DNA of 64,000 nucleotides from Macrotis lagotis (GCF_037893015.1 NC_133661.1:188316809-188380808), one strand, 5' to 3'. Numbered from the stretch's first letter, positions 35,990-49,365 are shown. Translations and numbers: made by a program. Notes: generated by a model not told the origin, from the sequence alone.

Positions 35990-36001
35990 GATTTAACACA
36001 T

Positions 36002-38142
36002 TTTAATAGAAATTTCCTTTATGGTTTCTAGTATCCTAAGCAAGTCCTTACAGTCAAATTCTCCAGACTAAAAAATTAGTAGAATTGGAAAGAATATGAT
36101 TTATTTCATTTTATGAACCATAGTAAACAATATAAGTGTGAGCTTTTCTATGTAGTTAACAAATGGGAAGACTATTTTCTGTCTTCTCTTTCCTCTCTCT
36201 CTTTTATCTCAACCCAATAGTTAGCCATTTCAACTTTACATTATTCTCTGCTTTCAAATCCCTTCCTCCGATTCCTTTTGTTGCTCTTCTCTTGGAGACT
36301 GGATTATTCCTACTATTGCCGCTTGCCTTCCTACTCACAGTGTTAAAGAAAGTTAGAGGAAATGTTTTAACAATGCTGCCTGCATACCCTCCAAAATTCA
36401 TGTTTTGAAACTTTACTGGGGACTTCACTGCAACAAAGCAGTAATTTTAGGGGAAATAAAAGAACTGTTTGCATTGTTCCTGGAACTCCCCACAATCCAT
36501 TTTTTGTTGACTTATCTTATGCCTTAAATATTATTTTCCAGTTTGTCACTATCTTTCTAAAATGTATGAACCAGAACTGGATTTAATATTCTTGATGATA
36601 TCTGACCAGGAAAGAGTATAACAGAGTGCTATACTGATAATCAAGAAGGCTGAGATTCAAATCCTGATTCTTACACTTTACAGTTATACAAATCATTTAA
36701 ATTTTGTAAAGCTCAGTTTTCTCCTTTGTAAAAGAAAGGAGTTAAACTAGGTGACTTCTAAGGGCTCTATTTACTAGTTTCAAGAATAATGAGATGTTAA
36801 GTAAATGAATTCAATATTATTCATTATTTACTATGTGCCAAAGACAGTAAAATTAATAAGATATAGAAAGTCCTTGCATTTAAAAAGTCTGAACAATGTT
36901 AGATAGCTAGTTATTTGAACTATATATTGCTTCTGATCTGATCAGAGGAGACAGTGTGGTGCTTTGGAAAAAAGCACCCATTCTTCAATTATATACTTGA
37001 TGGCAGGAGGCAGTGGGGATAGAAAAAAAGACTGACCTGAAATCTGAAGATATGGATTTAATGGTATTTCTGACTTACTCTTTTTATGAGGTTGGTTTCC
37101 AATACTTCAATTTTCTTTTCTCTATAATGAGTGCTTTGGTCTAGATGATTTCCTAAATTTTTTACAGCTCTAAAACTAATTTCAATCTCACCTCTTCTTG
37201 ATTTACAAATTAGTTTGGGTTTCATTTAGACTCAGCTTAAGACACAGTCCTTTATTTTTACTCAAAGCCCTATAACTATATGTAGGCATCATTTATCCCA
37301 GCTTAAATTAATCAGATGTGTGTTTGGATCTAAAATCTAAACCTCAGTTGCTTATGACTTTATACTTGATTGTCAGAGATTTCTATTACAGAAAAGTATT
37401 CTAAAGGGAAACTTCAGATGATGGAAAGGTTAATATACTCAGCACTTCTCTTTAATTTATCTTTAACTGTCATAATTCTACAGTAGATTTTTGAGTGTCT
37501 GGTTAACAATTACCAACATACTGTATCAATACTTGGAAACTGATTAAATATATAGAATGAGGCAGAGTGAGGAGTCCAGAATAAAATGTCAAAATTATCA
37601 ACTTGACTCATTTGAAAAATTGTGCTTCCTTTGAAAAAAAGCGGAAAGTTTGGAAGAGGGTTAAATTTAAAAGGAAAGATAAATGAGTTCTATTCTAAAT
37701 ATGTTTAAGGTATCCTCAAAATAATCAATCTGACTTGTCTAATAGGAATTCAATAATAATCAACTGAAGCTCAGGAGAGAGACTAAGACTGGATATATAG
37801 ATACGTGAATGGAAATTTTTCATGGGAGAGGGAAGAAAGAGGACCTACTACAGGACTTTGGAAACCATTACGGTTTGGAGGAATGATGTGGTTGATGAAA
37901 TAACAAAGAAGATTTAGAATAAGTAGACTTGTGAACCAGGAAACAAGAGTATCATGAAAATCCAGTAACAAAGGTTATCCAAGAGGAGAAAGAAATTTAA
38001 CAAGGTCAAATGTAGGAGATACACTGAGAAAGAGAAGAATCAAAAATGATCTTTATATTGCATAATTAAGAAATGACTGGTAACTTTGGAGAAAATAGTT
38101 TTAGTTGAGTGGTGAAGACTAAAATCAGATGCCAAAGGGTTT
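36002..38142. other. 2.1 kb without a recognisable gene
   Basis: Holds CR1/L3-tailed SINE scraps at about 36650-36790 and 37075-37190 and a MIR/THER-like scrap at about 36805-36900 (ATTTACTATGTGCCAAAGAC). ORFs are at most 81 codons and not recognised. Confidence 0.5.
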
Positions 38143-38155
38143 AAGAGTAAGAGGA

Positions 38156-38310
38156 AGGGGCAGCTAGGTGCTGCAGAAGATAAAGCACCGGCCCTGAAGT
38201 CAGGAGGACCTGGGTTCAAATCCAGTCTCAGACACTTAATAATGACCTAGCTGTGTGGCCTTGGGCAAACCACTTAACCCCATTTGCCTTGCCAAAACAA
38301 ACCCTAAAAA
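38156..38310 (+). mobile_element. Marsupial tRNA-derived SINE, sense, perfect 13-bp target duplication
   Basis: GGGGCAGCTAGGTGCTGCAG, TAAAGCACCGGCCCTGAAGT, CAGACACTTAATAATGACCT and GGCCTTGGGCAAACCACTTA, then an A-rich tail. AAGAGTAAGAGGA occurs at 38143-38155 and again at 38311-38323. This is the cleanest copy of the family in the window and among the youngest. Confidence 0.97.
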
Positions 38311-38323
38311 AAGAGTAAGAGGA

Positions 38324-40718
38324 GAAATTAAGTGAAAGCAGTTGATGTAGAAAATTTTGGCTAAAAAGGGGAGGAAAGATGTAAAATGATAGCTTGAAGG
38401 AAAGATATGGTCTGGTGTGAGTATTTTATGAAGCATAGAGACTTGGGAATATCTGAAGGAGACAGCTGATAGGAAGAGTTTGAAGATTCAAGAAATGAAA
38501 GATATTAAGGGTGTGATCTCTTTGAGGAGAGGGAATGGAATCAAGTGTACTTATAGACATACTAGTACTCACAAAGAGAAGTTTCCTCTCTTTGTCATAA
38601 ATTAGGTGATAGTGAAGAGAGTAAGGAATTATGTCAAAGTTATTCAAAAGGAAGAGAAAAGAAAAAAGGAATTTGTGTCAAATAGCCTCATTTATCTTTT
38701 TTCAATAAAGTAAGTGATAAGGTCATCAAGGGAGGAGGGTAGATTGTGGTTACCTTCAAGAGGGAAATTAAGATTTGATATAATTTCTTTAAGGAATGAG
38801 GTAGGACTTCAATTAGGGAAGAATAAAAGAAATGCTTTGCTTCATTTAAGACCCTGCTGAGGTTGAGTAACATGATTTTCTGGACCACCCAAGAAGCACA
38901 ATTGTGGGAATTCCTCCAACTTTGATCTGCAGTTTATGAGTGAGTGGAGGAGGTGGAGAATGGTAGGAATCAAGAGAAGAGTAATAATACAAACTGGGCA
39001 AGGGATGCAAGAGCAGGGGCCAGTGGAGAGTCAAAATGACTAAATTTTGGATTGATCTTAGAGGAGTAATTGGAAGTAAGGACAGGTATGACAACTTGTG
39101 ATGGGATAAAAAGAAAAGAAGTTTCAATGAAGTCAAAGAAAAGATGAATGGGTGAATCATAGGAAGAGCAGGAATGATAAGCCATCATGGCTAGATAATT
39201 GAAATGTCAAAATTTCAAATTAGGGAAATGGAACTCTTGTGGGTAATGGTAATAGCTATTGTGCAAACATCACTAAGTGTTAAGGAGCTAAACAATTTAT
39301 GGGATTTAAGAGATGAGGAGAATGAGAAGTTAGATAACCAGAGGGAGCATCTATATGAACATTAATCTTCTAGTTTAAGGAAAAAGCTGAGGAGAATGGT
39401 GAACCAAGAGATGATCTCTTTGAGAAAGGAGGAAGAGTGAATGGTATGGTCATCAGTATACTGTAGTTATCTAGATTTTTATTGTGTAGATTTTAAGTAT
39501 GTTGACTTCAAAGAAGGACAAGACTGAAGCAAGACTAGGAGTGAAAATGAGAAATAAAGAATATTCCAATACATTTGCCAGAATTAGTAAGTTATGAGGA
39601 GTTGTATGAGATAAAGCACAGGTAGTTCTAGTGAAGATAGGATGTCATGTGATCAGAGGAGTACCAAACTTCCATGATGGAAAATAAATAGAAAGAAAGA
39701 TATGGGCTTGATAGGGAATTTGTTTAGCGGACTGGAATTCCAGAGAGCACAAAGGAGTGGGCTGATTGGATTATGACATTGTTGGAGTTTGGTTGCGGAG
39801 AATGGGGACAAGATAACATAAGGGGAACTAGGAAAAATATTTAGCATCTTTCTCTTAAACAGTTAATTGCTAAAGGGATTGGGAGAGAAATGATATACTA
39901 TCACAATACTGAAGTTGAAGTTATTGCCAGATGGGTAAGTTCTCTTCTGAAGCTATTGTTATGCCTTTAGGCTATTATTGTGGAAATACTATAGACCCCT
40001 TTTGCCACCTCTTATTCCTTTCCATTTTTTATCACTCCAAGAATTGTGTCAGGCTCCTCTCCAGTCATACTTTTCATCTTTCTTTGCTTGGGGCTGCAGA
40101 TAATTGCAATGTCTACAGTGAATTAATGGACCAAACATCTTTCTGGGTCCCCTCTCCACTTTTTCTGGACTTTCTCCTTAGGGAATACAGGGCAATAATG
40201 TTTTAACATTCTTTCCACTACTTACCTGTCCCTAGGGAGTATGCAACTGTTGCATTAATAACTGAAGCAACTGGACCAGTTCTCAGATTCTCTTCACTCT
40301 TCTTAACACCTTATCCTAATAGACTTTTGCTAATGGTGGATGCAAACCTTAGAAAGAATAAGTTTCAGATAACTTCTCGCTTATCATTCATGTATAGCAT
40401 AACGTGGAAGGAGCTGGCTGTAGTAAGCTTGCCTTTCCTAAAATATTCTATTAAACTAATATATGGCAGTGACAATCATTTCATTGTGCTAATTGTAATG
40501 GCTAAATCCTGTTTTGCTTTCTTTTTAGTTTCCTTTCCCTTATTTCTTCCTCTTTGCTCCTCCTTGGAATTCTCCTTTATCCTGTGATTATTTTTCTATT
40601 TCATTGAGAGCTTATTTTATTTTCTCTGGTGCTTCTTATGAATGATCCACACAAAATTCATCAACAGCAAAATAGCAATGCAACATTGATATATTGTGTT
40701 TCTGTTTTATTAATGTGG

Positions 40719-40753
<35 letters not shown>

Positions 40754-40990
40754 AGATATAATTTTTAATTATGCACAATTAAACAGACAGAAATTCCATT
40801 ATAATGCAAAAATACTAATCATCGAAGTGGAAAACTTACGCATTGTTCTCCTCTAATGTTAGACAACATCTAATGTGAAAACTTCCTCCTGGGATGTGAA
40901 GGCACTTTAGTACTTGTAAGAATAAAGATAATAAGTCATGAAAATATGATCTTAAATATGAAATTATCTTTCCCATGAAATAATTATTTA
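38324..40990. other. 2.7 kb without a recognisable gene; purine-rich + strand to about 39850
   Basis: The + strand of 38324-39850 is dominated by A and G (many GGAAGAG, GAAAGAT and GAGGAGAATG words). Minus-strand ORFs of up to 104 codons here follow from the lack of T on the + strand and look incidental. A (TA)n tract with CA interruptions lies at 40720-40760. The remainder up to the olfactory receptor is AT-rich and featureless. Confidence 0.5.
40720..40760. repeat. (TA)n microsatellite
   Basis: TA units with occasional CA and GA interruptions, about 300 bp upstream of the olfactory receptor coding exon. Confidence 0.9.
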
Positions 40991-41077
40991 TTTATATCTG
41001 GTTCCTTTTCTATGGATAACAAAATCTTAAACATAAGATTGTATTTCCCATGCCAACATTACTTAATTATGTCTGAT

Positions 41078-41090
41078 TTCTTTCTTACAG
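41078..41090 (+). promoter_or_regulatory. Probable splice acceptor before the olfactory receptor coding exon
   Basis: A pyrimidine-rich run ending TTTCTTTCTTACAG lies 23 bp upstream of the ATG at 41114. Olfactory receptor genes usually have one coding exon preceded by non-coding 5' exons, and this is where the acceptor is expected. Inferred from sequence only. Confidence 0.5.
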
Positions 41091-41113
41091 TTCTTTGCCT
41101 GTGCTCTGAGATA

Positions 41114-42057
41114 ATGGATACAGGCAATAAATCAACTGTGTCTGAATTTGTGCTGTTGGGACTATCCAATTCCTGGGAACTCCAAATGTTCTTCTTCATG
41201 GTATTTTCTTTGTTTTATGTGGCAACAATTGTGGGCAATTCCCTCATAGTCATCACAGTCATCGCTGATTCCCACCTTCATTCTCCCATGTATTTTTTGC
41301 TCACTAATCTCTCCCTCATTGATATGTCTCTAGCTTCCTTTGCTACCCCCAAGATGATTACAGACTATCTCACTGGACATAAAACCATCTCCTTTGATGG
41401 CTGCATTTCCCAGATTTTTTTCTTGCATCTCTTCACTGGCACTGAGATTATCCTGTTAATGGCCATGTCCTTTGATAGATACATTGCCATATGCAAACCC
41501 CTCCGATATGCAGCCATCATAAGTCCCCGCATATGCATTCTTCTTGTAGTGACTTCCTGGGTTGTAGGTGTCATGCATTCAATGAGTCAGGTAATATTTG
41601 CTCTTCACTTGCCTTTCTGCGGTCCCAATGAGGTAGATAGCTTTTTCTGTGACCTTCCTGTGGTATTCCAATTAGCCTGTGTAGAAACTTATGTACTAGG
41701 ATTCTTCATGATCTCCACAAGTGGCATCATTGCTCTATCCTGTTTTATCCTCTTATTTAATTCCTATGTTATTGTTCTATTAACTATCAAACACCATTCT
41801 TCTGGGGGATCTTCCAAAGCATTTTCCACCTGTACTGCTCATTTCATTGTTGTCTTCATGTTCTTTGGGCCATGCATCTTCATCTACATGTGGCCATTAA
41901 GCAGTTTCTTGGTGGACAAGATCCTCTCTGTGTTCTATACCATCTGAATCCAATAATCTACACACTGAGGAACCAGGAAGTAAAGGTTGCCATGAAAAAA
42001 CTGAAAAACAGATATCTAAATTCTGACAAGATAGCACAGTCAAGTCTTTACTCTTAG
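41114..42057 (+). pseudogene. Olfactory receptor, OR4 family (OR4K-like), frameshifted in helix 7
   Basis: An odorant-binding G-protein-coupled receptor of olfactory neurons. The start chosen is the ATG at 41114 (MDTGNKSTVSEFVLLGLSNS), because an in-frame ATG 34 codons upstream precedes the splice acceptor and adds no receptor sequence. Visible motifs are an N-glycosylation site at N5, GN in helix 1 (41-42), PMYFLLTNLSLID (58-70), C97, MAMSFDRYIAIC (116-127), extracellular Cys169, Cys179 and Cys189, and KAFSTCTAHF (235-244). The frame stops at 41945-41947 after residue 277 (VDKILSVFYTI). The missing end lies in the next frame, LNPIIYTLRNQEVKVAMKKL to a stop at 42055-42057. By comparison with OR4K receptors, the four residues and one base normally between FYT(I/V) and LNP are gone, a 13-base deletion. 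Without NPxxY and the C-terminal tail it should not signal. Family call is strong; the subfamily is tentative. Confidence 0.93.
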
Positions 42058-45000
42058 TCAAAGTGAAGGCAGTTCTGAACACCCTAACTGATTTTACACT
42101 CATATTTTTCTGTGTTATTGTTGAAATGATAATTGCCAAATCACTTTTGAAGAAATGGTAAGATTATTTTAAAAAATTGTATATATTCAATGTGAGGATT
42201 ATTTGAAGCTCTAAAGGGAGCCCTTTTGACATCTTTAGTAGGAAAAGCAGCTTGGGGTAATAGCAGAGTGAGTTTGCTCCATGTGCTTGCCCGGCTTGTC
42301 TCAGCAAGTTAATTGGAAGAAAGAAAGATAAGGATGGAGAAGGAGAGAAGTATGACTCTTACTGGGCTATTAAAACAAATAACTTATTCAATTTTGCTTT
42401 CAACAGCCATTTATTAATTGCCTAATTCATGCCAGGTATCATAACAAACATTGCTGATAGATGCAAAGATTAAAAAAAACCCTAGAGATGTCTCTTGGAT
42501 AGAGAAAATTAGAATTATAGCTCCAGGACATGTTTATTGGTGAGAAAAGGTATACTCTTGTGTATGAATTAGCTATTTAGTAAAGTTAATTTTGTTTCCT
42601 GGTATTAGTTACTGGAGGTTAAGGTGCTTTCCTTTTTTCCTGCTGGTGCCATAAAAAAAATCTCATTATTCATTTAATAAACATTTATTAAGGAACAACA
42701 ATGTATCAGGTACTGATACTACTTTTCTTTAAATTAGCTAATAAATTCCTTCATTCCCTTGGTGGGGCCACTTTTTTCCTTAATTTCATTTAAATACCTA
42801 TATGACTTTTATGGATATTTGTATTAATTCTTTAGTTAGAGTTTCTTTTGTATTTATTTTTTAAAATATTGATTGATGACTAAAGACCACTATTACTGCT
42901 TATTTTAAACTGCTTTAATAAGTATGAAAAGGGAGATCCTAAGTATACAAATGTCTTAGACTAGCCATCTAACTAAGGGGATCCTGGTCCCAATCCTTCC
43001 CTATTCCCATCAAAAATATTTCTATCTAATTAGTTAACAACATCCACTTCAGAAAATGAATACATGTAAAGTTTGTGAGAAAAAATAAAGAGAAACCAAG
43101 AAATGGGAGCACAATGCTTTTATGAAATCCAAGTTCTATAAGGTCTCTTGAAGAACTATAATTATAGTCTCAAGAATAAAATTGGAATTCAGTTCTGATA
43201 CTTTCTAACTGTAAATTATTATGCCCATTTTTTAGCTTTAAAAATGCCTAAATACTGTCTTATTTACTTCAAAATATTGTTGGTGATTATTTAAAAAAAA
43301 GATTTGAAAATTATAAATCATGATAGGAATAGATGTAATTATTAATTTTTTTTTCCTGCTGTGACTAGTCAAGAACAAAGAAACAGAAAGTCAAATGTCT
43401 TAGGAGGGTTTGGGTAGAATAAGAAGGAAGCACCCTGAAAGAACTCAGAAGTTTGTTATAATATACTGTGAAGCTTATTTCTGATAAGGCTGAGTAGGTA
43501 GAGTGATTTAAAAGTTTCTTTTAATAAATGATTTTCAATAACCATGGGATATTAATGGTGAAATGTAACTTACAAAAAATAAATTTACTACCTTTATTTT
43601 ATATGTAAACAACAAAATAATACCTTAATTTTATACATATAAATATCTTGATTTTTATGAGACCTAGGGAGGCTAAGAGAAATATTGAGTAACAAAACCA
43701 CAATTCCAAGCCTGATCTTTTACTCTGAAATTAAGGTTGTGTTTTTTCCAGTTATTCTATATTGTACTTTGGGAAGGTAAACCAATAGTAAAATGATATT
43801 TTAATAAAGTAATTTGGCAATGACAGCGTTAAGCTAATGGAAACTAGGACTTAATTTTAATATTGAATTTATTTCTTTACAATTAATTTTCAATAGAATT
43901 TTCTAGTGATAATATTTACAGAATAGAGTTAATAGTAATTTTGTTAGTTTAATATGTTTTTATTTTTTATTTTAGAAATGGAATTGTTTTGCTTTGTTTT
44001 TAATTTAATAATTTAATTTAATAACCTCAGTTATTCATGCCTAACACAATGAATCTGAACTACCCAGAGTATTGTTGTAGCTATTTACTATTAATGTGAT
44101 TATTAACATTAAATACAAAATTTCAGATGAGAATAATTAGTTTTGGTGAAGGTCAAATAAAATAACAATGCTACTTTTTGAATAGAGATTGAAGATTATT
44201 TCTTAGATGAGAGAATGAATAAATGGCATTTTTGCTCATTTGTTTGTTAAGGTCAAATTTGTTATGATTGATTATCCAAAATGTACCTGAAGAAAAATAG
44301 TTCTGGTGCAAAAAGGAGAATTCCACAACATTTATTGCAATTTCTAGAAGACTATTTTCTCCTGAGTATGATGCTGCAACAAAGAGCTATCCAGATGAGG
44401 GGTATTAGTGAAAATTGGAAGGTAGTTCATGCCTCACTTATGCATAAAAACCTACATATGCCTGTGAGGTGGTGATAGTTAGGACATATTGACTTAAATT
44501 GTTTTTTTTAAACACTTTTCTCATTCTTCTAGATCTTCTGATGTCTCCATTATGCTTATTAATTTGTTTTGCACATTTTATCATCTTTTACATTTTGTGC
44601 TATTCTGCTATCAACAAATCTTCTGATTCAGGCCCTACTTCCCTTTTCTGTTACTGCTATTTAGTAATTAATACTTTCAAAAATGACCCCTGACTTAATT
44701 GTCTTCTTGTGAATCTTTCTGAGAAGTATCTTTTGAGCCTAGACTTCCACTAATTTCTAGGTAAAATGGATGCATTCTTCATCATTAGGAATTTCTAGTT
44801 TTAGTCCATAAGTTTTTGTAACTTGCCAAGCCCAAAAGTAGGATCAGGGTAGCATTACACTCTAAAGTCAAATTATTAGTTATACTTTGAACAATTCAGT
44901 AGATGTATTCAAGATGGTTTCTCAATTTCATTCAAGACCAGTGCTCAATAAATATGAATACCTTGGCTTTGTTCTCACGCCAAAGGTTTATGGCAAAAAT

Positions 45001-45255
45001 ATTATTCTCATTATTAAACCCAAAGATGAAATAAAAAAAGTTAAATTGTTATGTATAAGACATTGTTATGTGAAGCCAATAGTATCATCTATTGTGAAAA
45101 GAGGGAATCAAACACATGGTATAAATTAGAATGAATTTTTTTTCAATTTTTGATAACATTTTAGTTCAGTGATATAGATATAAGCAAATAGAGTCACATG
45201 AAAAAGGCTTGGATTGAAATTATGATTCTGTTGTTTATTAATTAACATAACTTTG
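42058..45255. other. 3.2 kb AT-rich sequence without a recognisable gene
   Basis: MIR/THER-like scraps at about 42400-42475 (GCCATTTATTAATTGCCTAA) and 42665-42720 (TAATAAACATTTATTAAGGA). ORFs of 64-80 codons at 44281-45129 have no recognisable domain. No second olfactory receptor was seen. Confidence 0.5.
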
Positions 45256-45609
45256 GGCTTTTTGCCATTCAAGGTAGATATTATTTATTTTGAGTTTTAC
45301 AATTTCCCCCCAATATTGCTTCCTTCCCCCCCAGAAGGCAGTCTGTTAGTCTTTACATTATTTCCATGTATGCATGGATCTAAGTTAAATGTTATGAGAG
45401 AGAAATCATTTCCTTAAGGAAGAAAAATAAAGTATAAGAGATAGCAAAATCACATAAAAAGATAAAAATTATTTTTCCTAAGATAAAGGTCTTTGTTCAA
45501 ACTCCACAGCTCTTTCTCTGGATACAAATTTTATTCTCCATTGCAGATAATACAAAGTTGTCCCTGATTGTTGCACTAATGGAATGAGCAAGTTCATAAA
45601 AGTGGATCA

Positions 45610-48600
45610 TCATCCCCATGTTGCTGTTAGGATGTATGATGTATTTCTTGTTCTGCTTATCTCATTCAGCATTAGTTCATTCAAATCCTTCCAGACTTCC
45701 CTAAATTCTCATCCCTCCTGGTTTCTAATAGAACAATAATTCTCAATGACATACATATACCACAGTTTTTTAAGCCATTCCCCAATTGAAGGACATTTAC
45801 TAAATTTCCAATTCTTTGCCAACACAGACAGGGCTGCTATGAATATGTTTGTACAACTGATGTTTTTATTCCTTTTTCATAATCTATTCAGGGTATATAT
45901 CTAGTAGTGGTATTGCTAGATCAAAGGGTATGCACATTTTTGTTGCCCTTTAGGTGCAATTCTAAATTGCTCTCCAGAAAGGTTGGATGAGTTCACAGCT
46001 CCTGGAACTATTAGTGTCCCAGATTTCCACATCTCTTCCAACAATTATCATTGTCCTTTCTGGTCATATTGACCAGTCTGAGAGGTGTGAGATAGTACCT
46101 CAGAGATGCTTTAATTTTCATTTATCTAAGAAGTAATGATTTAGAGCAATTTTTCATATGATTATGGATTGCTTTGATCTCCTCATATGAAAATTGCCTT
46201 TGCATATCCTTTGACCATTTGTCAATGGGAGAATGGCTTTTTCTAAAAAAATATGACTCAGTTCTCTGTATATTTAAAAATGAGTCCTTTGTCAGAAATG
46301 TTAGTTGTAAAGATAGTTTCCTAGTTTACTCCATTTCTTTTGATCTTGGTTACAGTGGTTTTGTCTGTGCAAAAGCTTTTTAATTTAATGTAATTAAAAT
46401 TAACTAGTTTGCTTTTAATAATGTTCTCCATCACTTTCTTAGGGATAAACTGCTTTCCTTTCCATAGACTCTGACAGGTAAACTGCTCATTGATCTTCTG
46501 ATTTGCTTATAATAATATTGTGTTTTTATGTCAAAATCCTGTATCCATTTGGATTTTATCTTAGTATAGGGTGTGAGGTCTTGGTCTAATCTAATTTTTT
46601 TCCATACTAACTTCTTATTTTCCCACAGTTTTTATTGAAGATAGAGTTTTTATCCCAATAGCTGGACTATGTGTTTATCAAACAGTAGATTACTGTAATC
46701 ATTTCCTGCTATTGCACATAGTCCATTCCACTGATCCACCACACCATTTCTTAGCCAATATCAGACTTTTATTGACTTCAGCTTTATAATATAATTTTAG
46801 ATCTGGTAAGGCTAAGCCACCTTCTTTTGCACTTTTTTCATTGAATTTCTGGAAATTCTTGCCTTTTTATTTCTCCATATAAATTTACTTACAACTTTTT
46901 CTGACTAATTAAAGTAATTTGTTTTGGAATTTTGATTGGTAGGACATTAAACAGATGATTTAGTTTTGGTAGAAATGTCATTTTTATTATGTTAGCTCTA
47001 CCTATCCATGAGCAGTTGATGTATGACCACTTATTTAAATCTGATTTTATTTGTGAGAGAAGTGTTTTGTAATTGTTTTCAAAAAGTTTTTGAGTCAGCC
47101 TTGGCAGATAGACTCTCACGTATTTTATGTTGTCTGAGGTTACTTTGAATGAGATTTCTCTTTCTAGATCTCTCTGCTCTATCTTGTTAGTCATATATAG
47201 AAATGTTGAAGATTTATGAGGGGTTAATATTTATATTCTGTGCCTTTACTAAAGTTGCTAATCATTTCTAATAGTTTCTTAGATGATTTTTTGGGATTGT
47301 CTAGGTATACCATCATGTTAACTGCAAAGAATGAGTTTTTTCTCTTTCTTCCGAATTCTAATTACTTCAATTTTTTTTCGTCTTTTATTGCTGAAGCTAA
47401 CATTTCTAATGCAATATTGAATAGTAATGGTGATAGTGTGCATCCTTGATTCACCCCTGATCTTTTTGGGAATGCATCTAGCCTATCTCCAATGCATATA
47501 ATGCTTGTTGATGGTTTCAGAAAAATTCTGCTTTTTTATTCTAATGAATAATCCATTTATTTCTACACTATGTAGTATATTTAGTATAGATGGGTCCTGT
47601 ATTTTGACAAAAGCTTTTTCAGCATCTATTTATATAATTATATGATTTCTGATAGATTTTTTATTGTTATAATTAATTATACTAACAGTTTTCCTAATAT
47701 TGAACCAACCCTGCATTCCTGTGGTAAATCCTACTGGGTCATAGTATATTATCCTAATGATAACTTGTAATTGTTTTGTTAAGATTTTATTTAACATTTT
47801 TGCAACTATATTAACCTGGGAGATAAGTCTAAAATTTTCTTTTTCTGTTTTAACTCTTCCTGGTTTACGTATCAGCACTATATTAGTTTCATAGAAAGAC
47901 GTAGGCAGAGTTCCATCTTCACCTATTTTTCCAGAGAGTTTATATAGAATTGGAACCAATTATTCCTTAAATGTTTGATAGATTTCATTTGTGAATCCAT
48001 CTGTCCCTGAAGATTTTTTCTTTGGGACTTCAATAATGGCTTGCTGAATTTCTTTTTCTGATATATGGTTGTTTTTAGGTATTTAATTTCCTCTTCATTT
48101 AACCTGGGAAACCTGTATTTTTGTAAATATTCATCCATTTCATTTAGATTGTCAAATTTATTGGCATAGATACAATTCTGAATTATTACTTTAATTTCCT
48201 CCTCATTGATGGTAAGTTCCCCTTTCTCATTTATGATATTAGCAATTTGGTTTTCTTCTTTCTTTTTTTAAATCAAATTGATCAGAGCTTTATCAATTTT
48301 ATTGCTTCTTTCATAAAACCAACTCTTGGTTCTATTAATTACTTCAATAGTTTTCTTGCTTTTGATTTTATTAATTTCCCCTTTAACTTTTAGAATTTCT
48401 AATTTGGTATTTATTTGGGGATTTTTAATTTGTTCTTTCTTTACTTTTTTAGTTGCATACTTAGTTCATTGGTTTCCTCTTTCTCTAATTTATTCTTGTA
48501 AGCATTTAAAGTTATAATATATCCTTTGAATAAATCCCATAAATTTTGGTATGTTGTTTCATTATTGTTGTTATCTAGGATAAAATAATTAATTCTTTCT

Positions 48601-49365
48601 CATTCTTTAAAATGAGGTTATTTAGTTTCCAATTAGTTCTGGATCTATATCTTCCTTGTTCAATATTGCATATGATTTTTATTGCATTATGATCTGAGAA
48701 AGATGTATTAACTATTTCTGCCTTTCTGTAATTCATCATTAAGATTTTATGCTATAGTACATGGTCCATTTTTGTGTAAGTTCTATGTAATGCAGAAAAA
48801 AAGAATATTCCTTTCAATCCCCCTTCAATTTCCTCCATAAATCTATCATATCCAGGTTTTCTAACAGTCTGTTTACCTCCTTAACTTTCTTTTTGTTTAT
48901 TTTGTTATTAACTTTATCCAAATCTGATAGTGGGAGTTTGAGGTCTCCCACTAGTAAAATTTTGCTGTCTATGTCTTCCTGTAGCTCTTTCAACTTCTCC
49001 CCTAAGAATTTGGATGCTATAACTTTGGGTGCATACATATTTAGTATTGAAATTACTCTATTGTCTTTGTTATGTTTTAAGAAGATATAATTTATTTCCT
49101 TATCTCATTTAATGCTATCTACTTTTGCATCTGCTTTGTCTGAGATAAGGATTACTACCCCTGCTTTTTCCACTTCAGCTGAGGCAAAATATATTTTCCT
49201 CCAACCTGTTACCTTTACTATCTTTGCATCTCTGCTTCAAATTTGTTTCTTGTCAGCATCATATTATATGATTCTGGTTTTTAATCCACTGTGCCATTCA
49301 CTTACATTTTAAAGGAGAGTTCATCCCATTCTCATTCAAAGTTATAACTGGTAAATCTTTATTGA
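45610..49365 (-). pseudogene. L1-D ORF2 remnant (endonuclease, RT, C-terminal region)
   Basis: Endonuclease: near 49350 the minus strand reads LNENGMNSPLKCK, and at 48814-49038 it reads MYAPKVIASKFLGEKLKELQ then LLVGDLKLPLSDLDK, with GDLK where GDFN is expected. The linker is at 47923-48138 ([20 protein letters not shown]). RT is at 47630-47959 ([20 protein letters not shown], then [19 protein letters not shown]). The catalytic box near 47320 reads FAVN in place of FADD, so both aspartates are lost. The palm-to-thumb part is at 46889-47194 (IKYVRVYLPRL, NCSWIGRANIIKMTFLPKLN). The C-terminal region extends to about 45610. Many stops separate the pieces. Confidence 0.9.

Noticed and set aside
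38236-39847. A series of minus-strand ORFs of 62-104 codons
   Set aside because: They follow from the purine-rich + strand, which rarely produces stops in some antisense frames. No motifs were seen.
41012-41113. Upstream in-frame ATG giving 34 extra residues on the olfactory receptor
   Set aside because: It precedes a good splice acceptor at 41078-41090, and the added residues do not resemble a receptor N-terminus.
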